Positions 26,231-35,732 are shown, numbered from the stretch's first letter. The stretch is 64,000 nucleotides of DNA from Prevotella sp. (GCA_017442825.1 JAFRYZ010000033.1:1-64000); one strand, 5' to 3'. Notes: a model not told the origin generated them from the letters alone. A program made the numbers and translations.

Positions 26231-26262
26231 AAAGAAAGGTAGGCAATCGCCTACCTTTCTTT
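26231..26262. terminator. Bidirectional terminator between convergent glmM and deacetylase genes
   Basis: A 14-bp perfect stem, AAAGAAAGGTAGGC (26231-26244) with GCCTACCTTTCTTT (26249-26262), and a 4-base loop. A/T tracts on both sides suit both strands. Confidence 0.9.
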
Positions 26263-26894
26263 TATATGGTTTCTTCGAAATCTTGTTCAAAGACTTTGAA
26301 TTCGTAGCCTTGCTCTTTCAGCCATTTCAGTGCTTCGGGAAGGGCGTAATGCAGTTTGTCGATACTCTTGAGTGAGTCGTGGAAGGTGATGATGGAACCG
26401 TTGCGGGTATATTCTTTCACGTTGTTCAGCACGTCGTCGGCAGTCAGCCATTTCGAGTAGTCGCGTGTGACAACATCCCACATCACAATCTTATACATGT
26501 GTTTCATCCACCAATACACCGACGGACGCATCCATCCGTGAGGCGGGCGGAACAAGTTGGTGTTGATAAGCCGTGCCGACTTATGGGTGTTGACGGCATA
26601 CGTCATCGTCCAGTGTTTGAAGGCTCCCAAGTGGTTGTAGGTGTGATTGCCTACCTGATGGCCTTCATCGACGATTCGTTGGTAGAGGTCAGGATGTTTC
26701 CTGACGTTGTCGCCCACCATGAAGAAGGTAGCTTTTACACCATGTTCGCGCAACGTGTCCAAGATAAACGGCGTACTCTGCGGAATAGGACCGTCGTCGA
26801 AGGTCAGATACACCGCTCTGACATTCGGATCCATTCGCCAGATAGCTTTCGGATAAAGCCATCGTAGCCATCTTGCAGGTTGCTCTATAAACAC
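26262..26894 (-). CDS. Polysaccharide deacetylase (NodB-homology) family protein
   Basis: A 210-aa carbohydrate esterase 4-like protein. NodB motifs are in order: TFDDGP (31-36, catalytic base and metal Asp), HTYNH (84-88, metal histidines), RPPHGW, and ITFHDS near the C terminus. No signal peptide is evident, but an N-terminal amphipathic or hydrophobic stretch (ARWLRWLYPKAIW) may bind membrane. It would N-deacetylate GlcNAc-containing polymers such as peptidoglycan. It lies 56 bp downstream of the GT117 gene; the gap consists of AATTATCAATT/AATTGTCAATT repeats. Confidence 0.9.
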   Translation of the reverse strand: MFIEQPARWLRWLYPKAIWRMDPNVRAVYLTFDDGPIPQSTPFILDTLREHGVKATFFMVGDNVRKHPDLYQRIVDEGHQVGNHTYNHLGAFKHWTMTYAVNTHKSARLINTNLFRPPHGWMRPSVYWWMKHMYKIVMWDVVTRDYSKWLTADDVLNNVKEYTRNGSIITFHDSLKSIDKLHYALPEALKWLKEQGYEFKVFEQDFEETI

Positions 26895-26950
26895 AGTTTA
26901 ATTGTTAATTATCAATTATGAATTATCAATTGTCAATTGTCAATTATGAA
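26895..26950. repeat. AATTGTCAATT-type tandem palindromes
   Basis: The 56-bp gap between two co-directional minus-strand genes is almost entirely built of 10-11-bp AATTATCAATT, AATTGTCAATT and AATTATGAATT units. The same family occurs at 39716-39745, 56371-56402, 57651-57681 and 59656-59723. Confidence 0.85.
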
Positions 26951-29900
26951 TTACTCCGGCATCTGTCCGCCTTTAGCTCGGTACTGGTCTAGGAGGGCAG
27001 CAATCTGACTTTCGTGTTTCTGTGCCCATTCCGGACTGATGCCCTCGCTCGCCTGGAGCAGTGCCATCATAATCTGGAAGTGCATAAAGCAGTCACTTTG
27101 CGACATGTTGAAGTGGTTGCCGTCTAGCGACAGGTACCAGTTGGCATATTGGGCAGACTTCAGCCACAGAGCATCAAGTATGCGAACAGCCTCTTGCTTC
27201 TTGCCGATTATGGCGTAGGCTTGTGCCATGTCGGCAGCACCACTCATGTAGTTGATTGGAACATTGTATGTCGGCAGTTCCTTTTCAGCTTTCTGCAGCA
27301 CCTTCAGCGCCTTGTCCTTTTTGCCTTCCTGTGCCAGTTCGAGAGCCAACTGCGCCATGAGGCGGCGGTGGGTATAGCACATACGCGTTACCGTCTCGTC
27401 CAGATAGATACCTTTCTTCGATACCCCGCCGAACTTAAATCGGTTCATGACAGCGTCATAGGTTTTCTCCGTGTCGAAGCGTTTCATTCCTTCGGCTTTC
27501 GTCGTGAACGGTGTAATGCGGTTCACCAGTCCTTCTTGTATGAAATTGTCGCCGAGGTTCATGTAGTTCTCCGAGCCTACGGTTGTCGCCACGTAGATAG
27601 GACGTGTCCAGTTGGCATTGGCAATCATCTCCAACATCATCAGGTCGCCCTTGTACAGTGCTCGCTTTCCTTTGAGGGAGATAACCATCCGGTCGGGAAT
27701 GTCTTCGCTTGCCATGAGCATACCACTCTTTCGTACCGCCTCTTTATCAATCGTCAGGTAAAGGGTGTCAGTAGGAATGACATGCGTGTTCTCGTCCTTC
27801 GAACGCACCCAGTATTTCAGGATGTTCTTCAGTTCAAACGGTTCGTCACCATACTGTGCCTTTGCCGCTTCAGGATTTTCGGCATAGAACTCCAGTACCT
27901 CCGCCTTGGCTTCCGGATCGACGGCAACATATTCGTTGGTGCCGCTCACATAGTCCAGACGCGGCCAGCTGATAGGCAGGGCAGGGGAGTCGTAGGCAGG
28001 ACGAGTCATCTGGTCGATATACCAGTCGGTCTGTAGGTAACTCAGGTTGCAGACGCGCGCATCGGTGCGCACACCCTCCACGTCTTGGTTGTACCACAAT
28101 GGGAAGGTGTCGTTGTCACCGTTGGTATAGATAATCGGGTTGCCCGTCTGCTGGAGCGACATCAGGTAGTTCTGTCCGAAGTCACGACAGGTGAAGCGTC
28201 CGCTGCGGTCGTGATCGTCCCATGTCTGCGATGCCATCTGTATCGGCACAATCAGTGCCAACAGCGATACGACAGCCGCTGCCAGCGTCTCGTTTATCTT
28301 GCATCGGCGCAGCCAGTCAACGAGGGCTGCAACACCCATTCCGCACCAGATAGCAAACGCATAGAACGAGCCGGCGTAAGCATAGTCACGCTCACGTGGC
28401 TGACTCGGTGTCTGGTTCAGATAGACCACGATGGCAAGACCTGTCATGAAGAACAGGAAGAAGACCACCCAGAACTGTTGTATGCCGATAGGTTCTACCT
28501 CCGTCACCTCCTTGCCGTCTTTCATCACCTTGCGCTTGCGGGTATAGAAAGCCTGCCACAGCATACCGATGATACCGAGCAGCAACGGCAGACAATAGAA
28601 CACGTTGTGTCCCTTGTTCTCTTTCAGCTCGTCGGGCAGTTTGTCTTGGTCGCCATACATCGCATTGTCGATGAAGGAGAAACCGGTAATCCAGTTGCCG
28701 TGTTCCAACTCGCCGTTGCCCTGAATGTCATTCTGTCTGCCGGCAAAGTTCCACATGAAGTAGCGCCAGTACATGAAGTTACACTGGTAGGAGAAGAAGA
28801 ATCGCAGGTTCTCAAACTGCGTTGGCATCTTCACCCCGTCAACATCATGTCCATCGACACCACCCATCCATGACTCGTATTGTCCGGCATGGACAGCACT
28901 GTGCATACGGGGGAACAACATATTCTGTGCATAGACATAGTCCGACTTATGTCGTACGAGGAAATAACTGTCTTTCTCGTCCTTGTTGGCTTTCTCCTTG
29001 CGCTGGTAGATGGGTGCACCCTCTTTCATCTTGTAGTGCATGCCGTCATCTGCAACGGCGGGTTCCGAGGTATAGGCATGACCATAGAACAGCGGACTGT
29101 CGCCATACTGGTCGCGGCTCAGGTAGTTTCCCAGTGTGAAGATGTCTTCTGGTGAGTTCTGGTCCATCGGCGGGTTGGCAGACGAGCGGATGACGATGAC
29201 GGCATACGTGCTGTAGCCAATCATCAGCATCAGCATGCAGAGTAGGGCAGTGTTCTTGACGCGAGCTGTAATCCACGTCAGACTCTTGTGCTTGAAGCTG
29301 ATGGCCACCCAGAGAATCGTGAGCACCACAAGGCCGATGAGGAATGCACTCCAACCGTAGCCGATGAAAGGAATACCCAACAAACCTACCGATGCCAGGA
29401 ATGCGATGTTCTGTCGTGCGGGACTCTTGTCAGTCTGTGTCTCGTAGATAGCCCAGATCACCGTAGCTATCAGCAGTGCAATATAGATGATGACACCCGT
29501 ATTGAACGGCATGCCGAGTGTGTTGACAAAGAACAGTTCAAACCATCCGCCAACGGTGATGATGCCGGGGACGACACCATAGAGAACAGCTGCAACGAGG
29601 ATAAACGATACCGTCAGAGCCAGCAGCGAACCTTTCAGGTTGGCATTGGGCACCTTCTTATAGTAATACACCAGTACGATGGCGGGAATACAGAGCAGGT
29701 TCAGCAGGTGGACACCGATGCTCAGACCTGTCATATAGGTAATCAGCACCAGCCAACGGTCGCTGTGCGGCTCATCGGCATGGTCTTCCCACTTCAGTAT
29801 CAACCAGAACACCACAGCGGTAAACGCTGACGAATAGGCATAGACTTCACCTTCTACGGCAGAGTACCAGAATGTATCACTGAAGGTGTAGATGAGAGCA

Positions 29901-30280
29901 CCTACCAAGCCCGAACCTTCTATGGCAATCAGCTTACCCAACGACAGTTCGCTCCATTCCTTGATGAGCAGCCTGCGCGTCAGGTGTGTGATAGACCAGA
30001 ACAGGAACATGATACAGGTGGCACTCAACAGAGCACTCATCATGTTGACCATCCTTGCTACCTGTGTAGGGTCGCTGGTAAACTGCGAGAACAAGTTTGC
30101 GGTAAGCATGAAGAAGGGTGCCCCCGGCGGGTGACCCACTTCGAGTTTGTAGCCTGTAGTGATAAACTCAGGACAGTCCCAGAACGAGGCTGTCGGTTCA
30201 ATTGTAGAACAATACACGAAGGCTGCAATGGCAAAAGCCAGCCATCCGAGGATATTGTCCACCAGTCTAAACTGTTTCAT
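26951..30280 (-). CDS. GT117/DUF2723 membrane glycosyltransferase
   Basis: 1109 aa from ATG 30280 (MKQFRLVDN); the promoter at 30309-30341 lies inside the longer 30340 frame and rules it out. The N terminus carries the family signature SFWDCPEFI (33-41) in the first periplasmic loop, expected to hold the catalytic Asp35/Glu39 as in GT-C enzymes. About a dozen TM helices follow. The C-terminal third is soluble with TPR-like helices (KKDKALKVLQKAEKELPTY). The family is thought to use polyprenol-linked sugars to glycosylate extracytoplasmic proteins or glycans; the acceptor is unknown. Co-transcribed with the downstream deacetylase. Confidence 0.9.
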   Translation of the reverse strand: MKQFRLVDNILGWLAFAIAAFVYCSTIEPTASFWDCPEFITTGYKLEVGHPPGAPFFMLTANLFSQFTSDPTQVARMVNMMSALLSATCIMFLFWSITHLTRRLLIKEWSELSLGKLIAIEGSGLVGALIYTFSDTFWYSAVEGEVYAYSSAFTAVVFWLILKWEDHADEPHSDRWLVLITYMTGLSIGVHLLNLLCIPAIVLVYYYKKVPNANLKGSLLALTVSFILVAAVLYGVVPGIITVGGWFELFFVNTLGMPFNTGVIIYIALLIATVIWAIYETQTDKSPARQNIAFLASVGLLGIPFIGYGWSAFLIGLVVLTILWVAISFKHKSLTWITARVKNTALLCMLMLMIGYSTYAVIVIRSSANPPMDQNSPEDIFTLGNYLSRDQYGDSPLFYGHAYTSEPAVADDGMHYKMKEGAPIYQRKEKANKDEKDSYFLVRHKSDYVYAQNMLFPRMHSAVHAGQYESWMGGVDGHDVDGVKMPTQFENLRFFFSYQCNFMYWRYFMWNFAGRQNDIQGNGELEHGNWITGFSFIDNAMYGDQDKLPDELKENKGHNVFYCLPLLLGIIGMLWQAFYTRKRKVMKDGKEVTEVEPIGIQQFWVVFFLFFMTGLAIVVYLNQTPSQPRERDYAYAGSFYAFAIWCGMGVAALVDWLRRCKINETLAAAVVSLLALIVPIQMASQTWDDHDRSGRFTCRDFGQNYLMSLQQTGNPIIYTNGDNDTFPLWYNQDVEGVRTDARVCNLSYLQTDWYIDQMTRPAYDSPALPISWPRLDYVSGTNEYVAVDPEAKAEVLEFYAENPEAAKAQYGDEPFELKNILKYWVRSKDENTHVIPTDTLYLTIDKEAVRKSGMLMASEDIPDRMVISLKGKRALYKGDLMMLEMIANANWTRPIYVATTVGSENYMNLGDNFIQEGLVNRITPFTTKAEGMKRFDTEKTYDAVMNRFKFGGVSKKGIYLDETVTRMCYTHRRLMAQLALELAQEGKKDKALKVLQKAEKELPTYNVPINYMSGAADMAQAYAIIGKKQEAVRILDALWLKSAQYANWYLSLDGNHFNMSQSDCFMHFQIMMALLQASEGISPEWAQKHESQIAALLDQYRAKGGQMPE

Positions 30281-30308
30281 TTGTAATACTATAATCTTAA
30301 TATTGGGT

Positions 30309-30341
30309 GCAAAGGTACGAGTAAACAAGCGAAAAGCCAAA
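30309..30341 (-). promoter_or_regulatory. Promoter of the GT117 gene
   Basis: Minus-strand TACCTTTGC (30309-30317) with TTTG at 30338-30341, spacing 20 bp. It sets the start codon at 30280. Confidence 0.85.
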
Positions 30342-30403
30342 TTTATTTATGCTTTTCCGAGAGGGAGCTCCTTCGCGGCATGGCAGTAAAGGCAGTGCAA
30401 ATC

Positions 30404-30856
30404 TCATATCAACAACCCTGCGCTATAGACCAGCACCACATAGCGCAGAAACTTACCCAGGGTGATACTTGCAAGCGAGATGGGAATGTTGGCACGTGTC
30501 AGGCCGAGAACGATGGTGATGGCAGAGCCCAGCAGGGGGATAAAAGCAAAGAACCCCATCCAAGCCCCATGTCCGCGCATAAAGAGGCGCGCCTTGACCA
30601 GACTCTTGTGGTCAACGTGCAGGTATTTCTCTATCCATTCCAGGTTTCCCAACCTGCCGACACCATAGTTGAAGAATCCGCCGGCAACATTACCGATGGT
30701 GCCATAGACAATGAGCAGCCACGGGTTCAGTCCTGCAGCCTGCAGGCTCACCATGACCACCTCACTGCTGAAGGGGAAGAAACTGCCGGCAAGAAAGGCA
30801 GCCAGCATCATTCCCCAATAGCCCCACGTTATCAGAAGTTCAATGATGGATTCCAT
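30404..30856 (-). CDS. VTT-domain (YqaA/DedA-like) inner-membrane protein
   Basis: 150 aa with four or five hydrophobic segments. Features of the YqaA/SNARE-associated (VTT) family are FLAGSFFPFSSEVVMVSL, the re-entrant GTIGNVAGGFFNYGVGR, and FFAFIPLLGSAITIVLGL. Relatives act as lipid flippases/scramblases or small-solute transporters, but this short YqaA branch is uncharacterised. It overlaps the upstream membrane gene by 25 bp, indicating translational coupling. Confidence 0.88.
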   Translation of the reverse strand: MESIIELLITWGYWGMMLAAFLAGSFFPFSSEVVMVSLQAAGLNPWLLIVYGTIGNVAGGFFNYGVGRLGNLEWIEKYLHVDHKSLVKARLFMRGHGAWMGFFAFIPLLGSAITIVLGLTRANIPISLASITLGKFLRYVVLVYSAGLLI

Positions 30857-31803
30857 AGGTTAAAGACCGTGATGGCGACTGTCAGCAACAGCAATCCGAT
30901 GGTGATGTAGTTGGTCCATCTCGTTCTTGTAAGAGCGATGAAATGGGCTATCAGCGGTGCCGTGTTGACGATGATGATGCCGAGTAGTGGCGCATAGTGT
31001 TGCGGTTGCAAGACAAGAAAGAGGATGGCAGCATAGTCGCAGATGCAGAAAAACTCATACAACATCTGTGTTCGGATGCTGTCCATGTGTCGGGTGCCTA
31101 AATAGTGAATCGTACCGATGCAGGCACAGAGGACGATGAAGCCGCCCGTTACCATTTGCGGCAGACTCAGGATGGAGAAGTCGCACAGCTGTTCAAAGGT
31201 GCCCAACGCAGCGAAGTGGTTGACGAGGACGTCCGTCTGTCCCTTGTAAAAGGAATATCCCGTCCAAAACCAATAAGGTGTGATCAGACCGATGAGCGAA
31301 GCACAGAACGACTTGAACGTCAGCGTGTATAGTTTCGTTGAAAGCAACAGCCACAGCAGGGGTAGGAAGAACAACACCTGAACGAAGAAAAGACTGGCAA
31401 TGCTAAGACAAAGCGAGGCGTAATACACCCGTCCCATCGAATGTCCGTCCTGGTAGCAACTGAATGCCAGTCTGTAGAACATTGCCATGCAGAGTGCCAC
31501 CACCGCACTGCCGATAGACGTATATTGGAACGTGGCCATCGTCATCATGACCAGGAAGGCACACGACACCATACGACTATAGATACGTATCAGCGTATTG
31601 GCATTGTTCAGTTCCGCCATTATGTAGGTAGCCAAAGCCACACAGGGCAGGGTAACCAGCAGCGGATTGGCATGTATCGACAGTGGATTCGCCTGTACAC
31701 TCTCCATATTCCATCCACCCGATGTCGTAGCCAGTCCCGCAACAATCCATACCACCAAGCACGGCAGCGAGGTTATCGTCAAGGCAAACCTGCTGCCAGC
31801 CAT
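30832..31803 (-). CDS. Multi-pass inner-membrane protein of unknown function
   Basis: 323 aa from ATG 31803 (MAGSRFALTI); an upstream frame to 31836 adds 11 residues coded in the purD-adjacent leader. It contains about 9-10 hydrophobic helices and no soluble domain or catalytic motif that I recognise. It resembles uncharacterised Bacteroidales membrane proteins usually found near purD. The 3' end overlaps the YqaA-like gene. The 5' leader begins with the pyrimidine-rich array at 31861-31963, which on this strand reads as repeated GGGAGGTAAA, each resembling a ribosome-binding site. Confidence 0.75.
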   Translation of the reverse strand: MAGSRFALTITSLPCLVVWIVAGLATTSGGWNMESVQANPLSIHANPLLVTLPCVALATYIMAELNNANTLIRIYSRMVSCAFLVMMTMATFQYTSIGSAVVALCMAMFYRLAFSCYQDGHSMGRVYYASLCLSIASLFFVQVLFFLPLLWLLLSTKLYTLTFKSFCASLIGLITPYWFWTGYSFYKGQTDVLVNHFAALGTFEQLCDFSILSLPQMVTGGFIVLCACIGTIHYLGTRHMDSIRTQMLYEFFCICDYAAILFLVLQPQHYAPLLGIIIVNTAPLIAHFIALTRTRWTNYITIGLLLLTVAITVFNLWNPSLNF

Positions 31804-31860
31804 CTTGTTCTGAAATCTAATCTTCTTCTCTCGCACCTACCTTTTTATCAAGTAACGTCC

Positions 31861-31963
31861 TTTTACCTCCCTTTTTCCTCCCCTTTACCTCCCTTTTACC
31901 TCCCCTTTACCTCCCTTTTACCTCCCCTTTAACTCCCCTTTAACTCCCTTTTAACTCCCCTTC
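31861..31963. repeat. Pyrimidine-rich tandem array beside purD, 22-bp higher-order period
   Basis: Nine or so alternating 10-12-bp units of the form TTTTACCTCCC(C). Two consecutive 22-bp super-units (31884-31905 and 31906-31927) are identical, each a 10-bp plus a 12-bp unit. Later units change ACC to AAC. It directly abuts the purD stop codon (31966). On the transcribed minus strand it is purine-rich with GGGG/GGG runs every 10-12 bases, so G-quadruplex formation is possible. Confidence 0.9.
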
Positions 31964-31965
31964 CT

Positions 31966-33234
31966 CTACAAATCCTTCCCTATATCTCTTCTGAAGTATT
32001 TGTCAGTAAAGTTAATTTTCTGAGCTTCTTTAAACGATTTGGCAAGCGCTTCCTCCTTATCCTTACCATAGGAAGAAACGGCAATGACGCGTCCGCCGTT
32101 GGTGACGACAGCTCCGTCTTTCATTGCTGTCCCACTGTGGAAGACAATGCTCCCCTCAACCTGGTCAATGCCGCTGATGGCATAACCCTTTTGGTAGGCT
32201 TCCGGATAACCGCCGCTGACCAACATCACGCAGACGGCAGCGCGCTCGTCAAACACGACGTTTCGTTTGTCGAGGTCGCCGTTGGCAACACCCTCAAACA
32301 AATCCACGATGTCGCTCTTCAGGCGCAACATCACGCTCTCTGTCTCTGGGTCGCCCATTCTGCAGTTATATTCAATCACCATCGGTTCGCCCTTCACGTT
32401 GATGAGTCCGAAGAAAATGAAGCCTTTGTAGTCGATACCTTCCGCTGCCAGACCTTCCACCGTCGGACGTATGATGCGGTCTTCCACCTTCTGCATCCAC
32501 TCCTTGGTGGCAAAAGGTACAGGAGTCACACTACCCATGCCGCCCGTGTTCAGTCCGGTGTCGCCTTCGCCAATACGCTTGTAGTCCTTGGCTTCCGGCA
32601 GAATCTGATAGTGCTTGCCGTCCGTCAGCACGAACACCGAACACTCGATACCGCTGAGGAACTCCTCGATGACCACCTGCGAACTGGCATTGCCGAACAT
32701 GCCGCCCAGCATCTCGCGCAGTTCTTTTTTAGCCTCGTCGAGGGTAGGCAGGATGAGCACGCCCTTGCCGGCACATAGTCCGTCAGCTTTCAGTACGTAA
32801 GGAGGCTGCAGGGTTTCCAGAAAGGCAATACCGTCCTCCACATGCTCACCGTCGAATGTCTGGTAGCGGGCAGTGGGGATGTCGTGACGCTGCATGAAAG
32901 CCTTGGCAAAGTCCTTGCTGCCTTCCAGCACGGCACCGGCTTTCGACGGACCGATGACGGGGATGTCCTTTGTCCGTTCGTCGCTCTTGAAGTCGTCGTA
33001 GATACCTTTCACCAGTGGGTCTTCCGGTCCTACCACCACCATGTCAATGCCTTTGTCTGCGGCAAACGCCTTCAGCGCGTCGAAGTCGTCAGCCTTTATC
33101 GCCACGTTCTCGCCGCATGCCGACGTACCGGCATTACCTGGTGCAATGTACAATTTCTCTACCTTTTCACTTTGTGCAATCTTCCAAGCCAGCGCATGTT
33201 CTCTGCCACCGCTTCCTAACAATAGAATCTTCAT
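31966..33234 (-). CDS. purD: Phosphoribosylamine-glycine ligase PurD
   Basis: 422 aa from ATG 33234 ([14 protein letters not shown], the usual family start); ATG 33246 would add four residues. It catalyses the second step of purine biosynthesis, joining glycine to 5-phosphoribosylamine with ATP. The N domain has [12 protein letters not shown], the ATP-grasp part has [11 protein letters not shown], and the C-terminal signature [12 protein letters not shown] gives metal and phosphate ligands. Full length. A TAATTTTGC box (33262-33270) is its probable promoter. The gene is followed directly by the tandem array at 31861-31963. Confidence 0.96.
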   Translation of the reverse strand: MKILLLGSGGREHALAWKIAQSEKVEKLYIAPGNAGTSACGENVAIKADDFDALKAFAADKGIDMVVVGPEDPLVKGIYDDFKSDERTKDIPVIGPSKAGAVLEGSKDFAKAFMQRHDIPTARYQTFDGEHVEDGIAFLETLQPPYVLKADGLCAGKGVLILPTLDEAKKELREMLGGMFGNASSQVVIEEFLSGIECSVFVLTDGKHYQILPEAKDYKRIGEGDTGLNTGGMGSVTPVPFATKEWMQKVEDRIIRPTVEGLAAEGIDYKGFIFFGLINVKGEPMVIEYNCRMGDPETESVMLRLKSDIVDLFEGVANGDLDKRNVVFDERAAVCVMLVSGGYPEAYQKGYAISGIDQVEGSIVFHSGTAMKDGAVVTNGGRVIAVSSYGKDKEEALAKSFKEAQKINFTDKYFRRDIGKDL

Positions 33235-33261
33235 TCCTTTTATCATTTTCTTTTTTCAGCT

Positions 33262-33270
33262 GCAAAATTA
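33262..33270 (-). promoter_or_regulatory. -7 promoter box of purD
   Basis: TAATTTTGC on the minus strand, 27 bp upstream of the chosen purD start. The -33 region is AT-rich with no clear TTTG. Confidence 0.65.
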
Positions 33271-33336
33271 CAATTATCCATTCTTAATGATGCATGAAGC
33301 ATGATGAATTATAAATTTTTAATTATGCACTCCGCT

Positions 33337-35658
33337 CTACATCCTCACCTTCACGCCCGCTACAACCCACGCTCCAGCCTGCGGCACGTTGCCGTAATCC
33401 ACATACCGCCGTCCGAACAGGTTGTTCACGTCGCCATGCACCTCCAGCATGTGTCCTTTCCATGCCAGCCGGCAATCTACGATGCCGTAGCCGCCGTAGT
33501 GTTCCACCGTTCCGTCGGTTGCCGTATAGCTGCCCATGCGCTCTTGCAGTCGCCAGCTCATGTCGAAAAACAGTTGTTTCCAAATTTTTGTCTGTAGCCG
33601 TGCCACCAGTTTGTGGCGCAGGTATTCCAGCGCATACTTACTCTGTATGCCCTCTTTCTCCTGTTGTCGTTGGCTGATATAGCAGTAGCTGAGGCTCAGC
33701 CGTCGCAATAGACTTTGGTGGGGGAGCAGTCGTAGCAGGTTCAGCTGTGCCGAAGTCTCTATGCCTACAGCGTCGATGCTGCCGAAGTTCACCGACTCCC
33801 ACGGTGCGTCAGCCCCCTTGTCGGTGTGTCTTATCCAGTCTATCAGGTTCTTGTGGTGGTTGTAGAAGATGCTCACCTGTGCCGTCATGCCATAGTTCTG
33901 CACCTTCACGCCCCCCTCTATGGCAGTCAGTTCCTCCGGTTTCAGGTGCTTGTCCGCCTTGTACCCCTCCACGCTGTAGTAGAGTTCCGTTGCCGACGGC
34001 ATGCGTAGCGACGTGTTGTACGATGCAAACACCTTCCAGTCGTTGCCGATGCGGTATGCCATGTCTATACCAGGATAGACCCGCACCCCCATGTCAGCCC
34101 AGCTGTTCTTCACGGCAACGAGTCCTGCCGAGAGCGTAAACCGTTGCAGCAGGATGTTGTGTTCAAGGTTCAGGCTGATGTTCGTGCGGTTCAGTCCGTA
34201 CAGGTAGTCGCGGTATGTGCCGTGTATGTGTTTCGGATGGTCCAGCGGTTCCCCCAGGTTACCGCTCACCAGGTCTTCGTTTCTCATCTCCATGCCCAAT
34301 GCCGTCCTTCCGCCTTTCCAGTCGAAATAGCTGTTCAGGTTCAGTCCATAGACATCCGTGCGGTGGTAGTTGAAGGGAACGGCATCACTCCTGCCACGAA
34401 AATACTCAAACCGGTCGTAGTGGTGGTTCCAGTACAGTGCCGGTCGCAGGTGAAAACGACCAGCCTGCGCTTCCGCCTGTACGGCAGCAAACGATTTGAA
34501 GGTATGTTCAAACTGGTCGTCCGACTTCACACCATAGAACGTGTTCGACCCGAAGTTCTTTGCCGACAAGCCCGCGTGCCATCTCACGCGCACCGACTCC
34601 GTGCCGTAGCCGCCTTCGTAGAAAGCCTTCGCGCAGTTATAGTCCGCATTCAGTCTGCCCGCCTTGTTGCGGCTGAAGCCGTCGCTGCGGGTGTAGGAAA
34701 CGGAAAGGGAATGAAAAGCCTCACCCCCGACCCCTCTCCCGGCAGCCTCACCCCCGACCCCTCCATCCCGAGCAGAGCTCGCCCCCCCGTAGCCTTCCCA
34801 ACGGGAGAGGGGAGTGGATACATTTTTCTGCTTGACTTTATTCATTTGCCATCCTATCCTTCCTCCCACAGACATATACCCGTAACTTCCCCCTTCAGCA
34901 TGTACTTCACCTGCTATTCCGTAATTACTCCCCTCTCCAGTGGGGAAGGCTACGGGGGGGCGAGCTCTGCTCGGGATGGAGGGGGCGGGGGTGAGGCTGT
35001 TAGTAGTGAGGCTGTTGGTCGTGAGGCTGTTCCCCCCTCCCTCAACAGGGAGGGCAGGGGAGGGTCTTCTCGTCACAATATTCACAGCCCCCAGCAACGA
35101 CGACGTACCATAGGCACGTCCTGCCGGACCTTCAAGGATTTCAATGCGTTCGATGTCGCTGATATCAACAGGCAGGTCGAAAGAGTTATGCCCCGTCTGC
35201 GGGTCGCAGATGTTGATACCGTTCAGTAGGATAGTGATTTGTTCGTAGTTACTGCCGCGGATGCTCACGTCGGTCTGTGCTCCCAGGGCACCGCGTTGCC
35301 GCACATCAATGCCGGCGGCATACTTCAGGAGGTCGTTGACACTTTGTACCGGCGCCGCCTGAACATCCTCACGGCTCAGTACAGTTACCATTCTCGCTTG
35401 CTGACGTTGTGTCAGCGGCGCTCGCGTACCCGTCACGCTCACCTCGTCGAGCATCACCTGCCGGCTGCTCAGCGTCGAGTCGGTGGTCACCTTGTCGGTT
35501 TCATCGCTCAAACTCGTTGCCGTAGCTGTCTCTAACGTGGCAACACTGAGCACACCGATGATGACTTCCCTTCCCAGACAGGCAAAAAGGGCATAGCCCT
35601 TCCTCGTGAAGTGAGTGAACTTCAGCACGTTGCGCGGGTTGAAAACTGGTTTGTACAT
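33337..35658 (-). CDS. BtuB-like TonB-dependent outer-membrane receptor with repeat-derived inserts
   Basis: 773 aa from ATG 35658 (MYKPVFNPRN). The leader KGYALFACLGREVIIGVLSV is typical of Bacteroidetes receptors. The plug spans about residues 70-200 (EVSVTGTR, SIRGSNYEQITILLNGI, IEILEGPAGRAYGTSSLLGAVNIV) and a 22-strand barrel follows. Two segments look foreign: residues about 199-244 and 280-314. They are encoded by REP-type elements at 35035-35068, 34929-34999 and 34743-34813, and read in frame as Pro/Ser/Arg-rich and Gly-rich linkers. They lie in early barrel loops. The ligand may be a corrinoid or other large nutrient by family resemblance; no linked transport genes are seen. The short barrel C terminus ends in VAGVKVRM. 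Confidence 0.88.
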   Translation of the reverse strand: MYKPVFNPRNVLKFTHFTRKGYALFACLGREVIIGVLSVATLETATATSLSDETDKVTTDSTLSSRQVMLDEVSVTGTRAPLTQRQQARMVTVLSREDVQAAPVQSVNDLLKYAAGIDVRQRGALGAQTDVSIRGSNYEQITILLNGINICDPQTGHNSFDLPVDISDIERIEILEGPAGRAYGTSSLLGAVNIVTRRPSPALPVEGGGNSLTTNSLTTNSLTPAPSIPSRARPPVAFPTGEGSNYGIAGEVHAEGGSYGYMSVGGRIGWQMNKVKQKNVSTPLSRWEGYGGASSARDGGVGGEAAGRGVGGEAFHSLSVSYTRSDGFSRNKAGRLNADYNCAKAFYEGGYGTESVRVRWHAGLSAKNFGSNTFYGVKSDDQFEHTFKSFAAVQAEAQAGRFHLRPALYWNHHYDRFEYFRGRSDAVPFNYHRTDVYGLNLNSYFDWKGGRTALGMEMRNEDLVSGNLGEPLDHPKHIHGTYRDYLYGLNRTNISLNLEHNILLQRFTLSAGLVAVKNSWADMGVRVYPGIDMAYRIGNDWKVFASYNTSLRMPSATELYYSVEGYKADKHLKPEELTAIEGGVKVQNYGMTAQVSIFYNHHKNLIDWIRHTDKGADAPWESVNFGSIDAVGIETSAQLNLLRLLPHQSLLRRLSLSYCYISQRQQEKEGIQSKYALEYLRHKLVARLQTKIWKQLFFDMSWRLQERMGSYTATDGTVEHYGGYGIVDCRLAWKGHMLEVHGDVNNLFGRRYVDYGNVPQAGAWVVAGVKVRM
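34718..34813 (-). repeat. REP element A inside the TonB receptor
   Basis: The 71-bp element at 34743-34813 reads on the minus strand TCCCCTCTCCCG..., GAGCTCTGCTCGGG and GGTCGGGGGTGAGGCTG. It matches element B (34929-34999) in opposite orientation at 68 of 71 positions. A partial second copy of its tail at 34718-34736 gives a 27-bp (9-codon) repetition coding GVGGEA twice. Confidence 0.92.
34929..35068 (+). repeat. REP element B, 15-bp tandem repeat and REP element C inside the TonB receptor
   Basis: Element B is at 34929-34999. It is followed by three 15-bp units beginning GTGAGGCTGTT at 34991, 35006 and 35021, which read NSLTT on the coding strand. Then comes a separate REP hairpin, CCCTCCCT-CAAC-AGGGAGGG, with tail GGGGAGGGTCTTC (35035-35068). 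The same hairpin plus tail recurs at 40394-40429. Confidence 0.92.
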
Positions 35659-35732
35659 CTCTTTTTTCGTAAAAAACACCGCGAAGGTACAAAAAACTTT
35701 CTTTTCTTGCAGCGTAACTTCCAACTTTTTGC

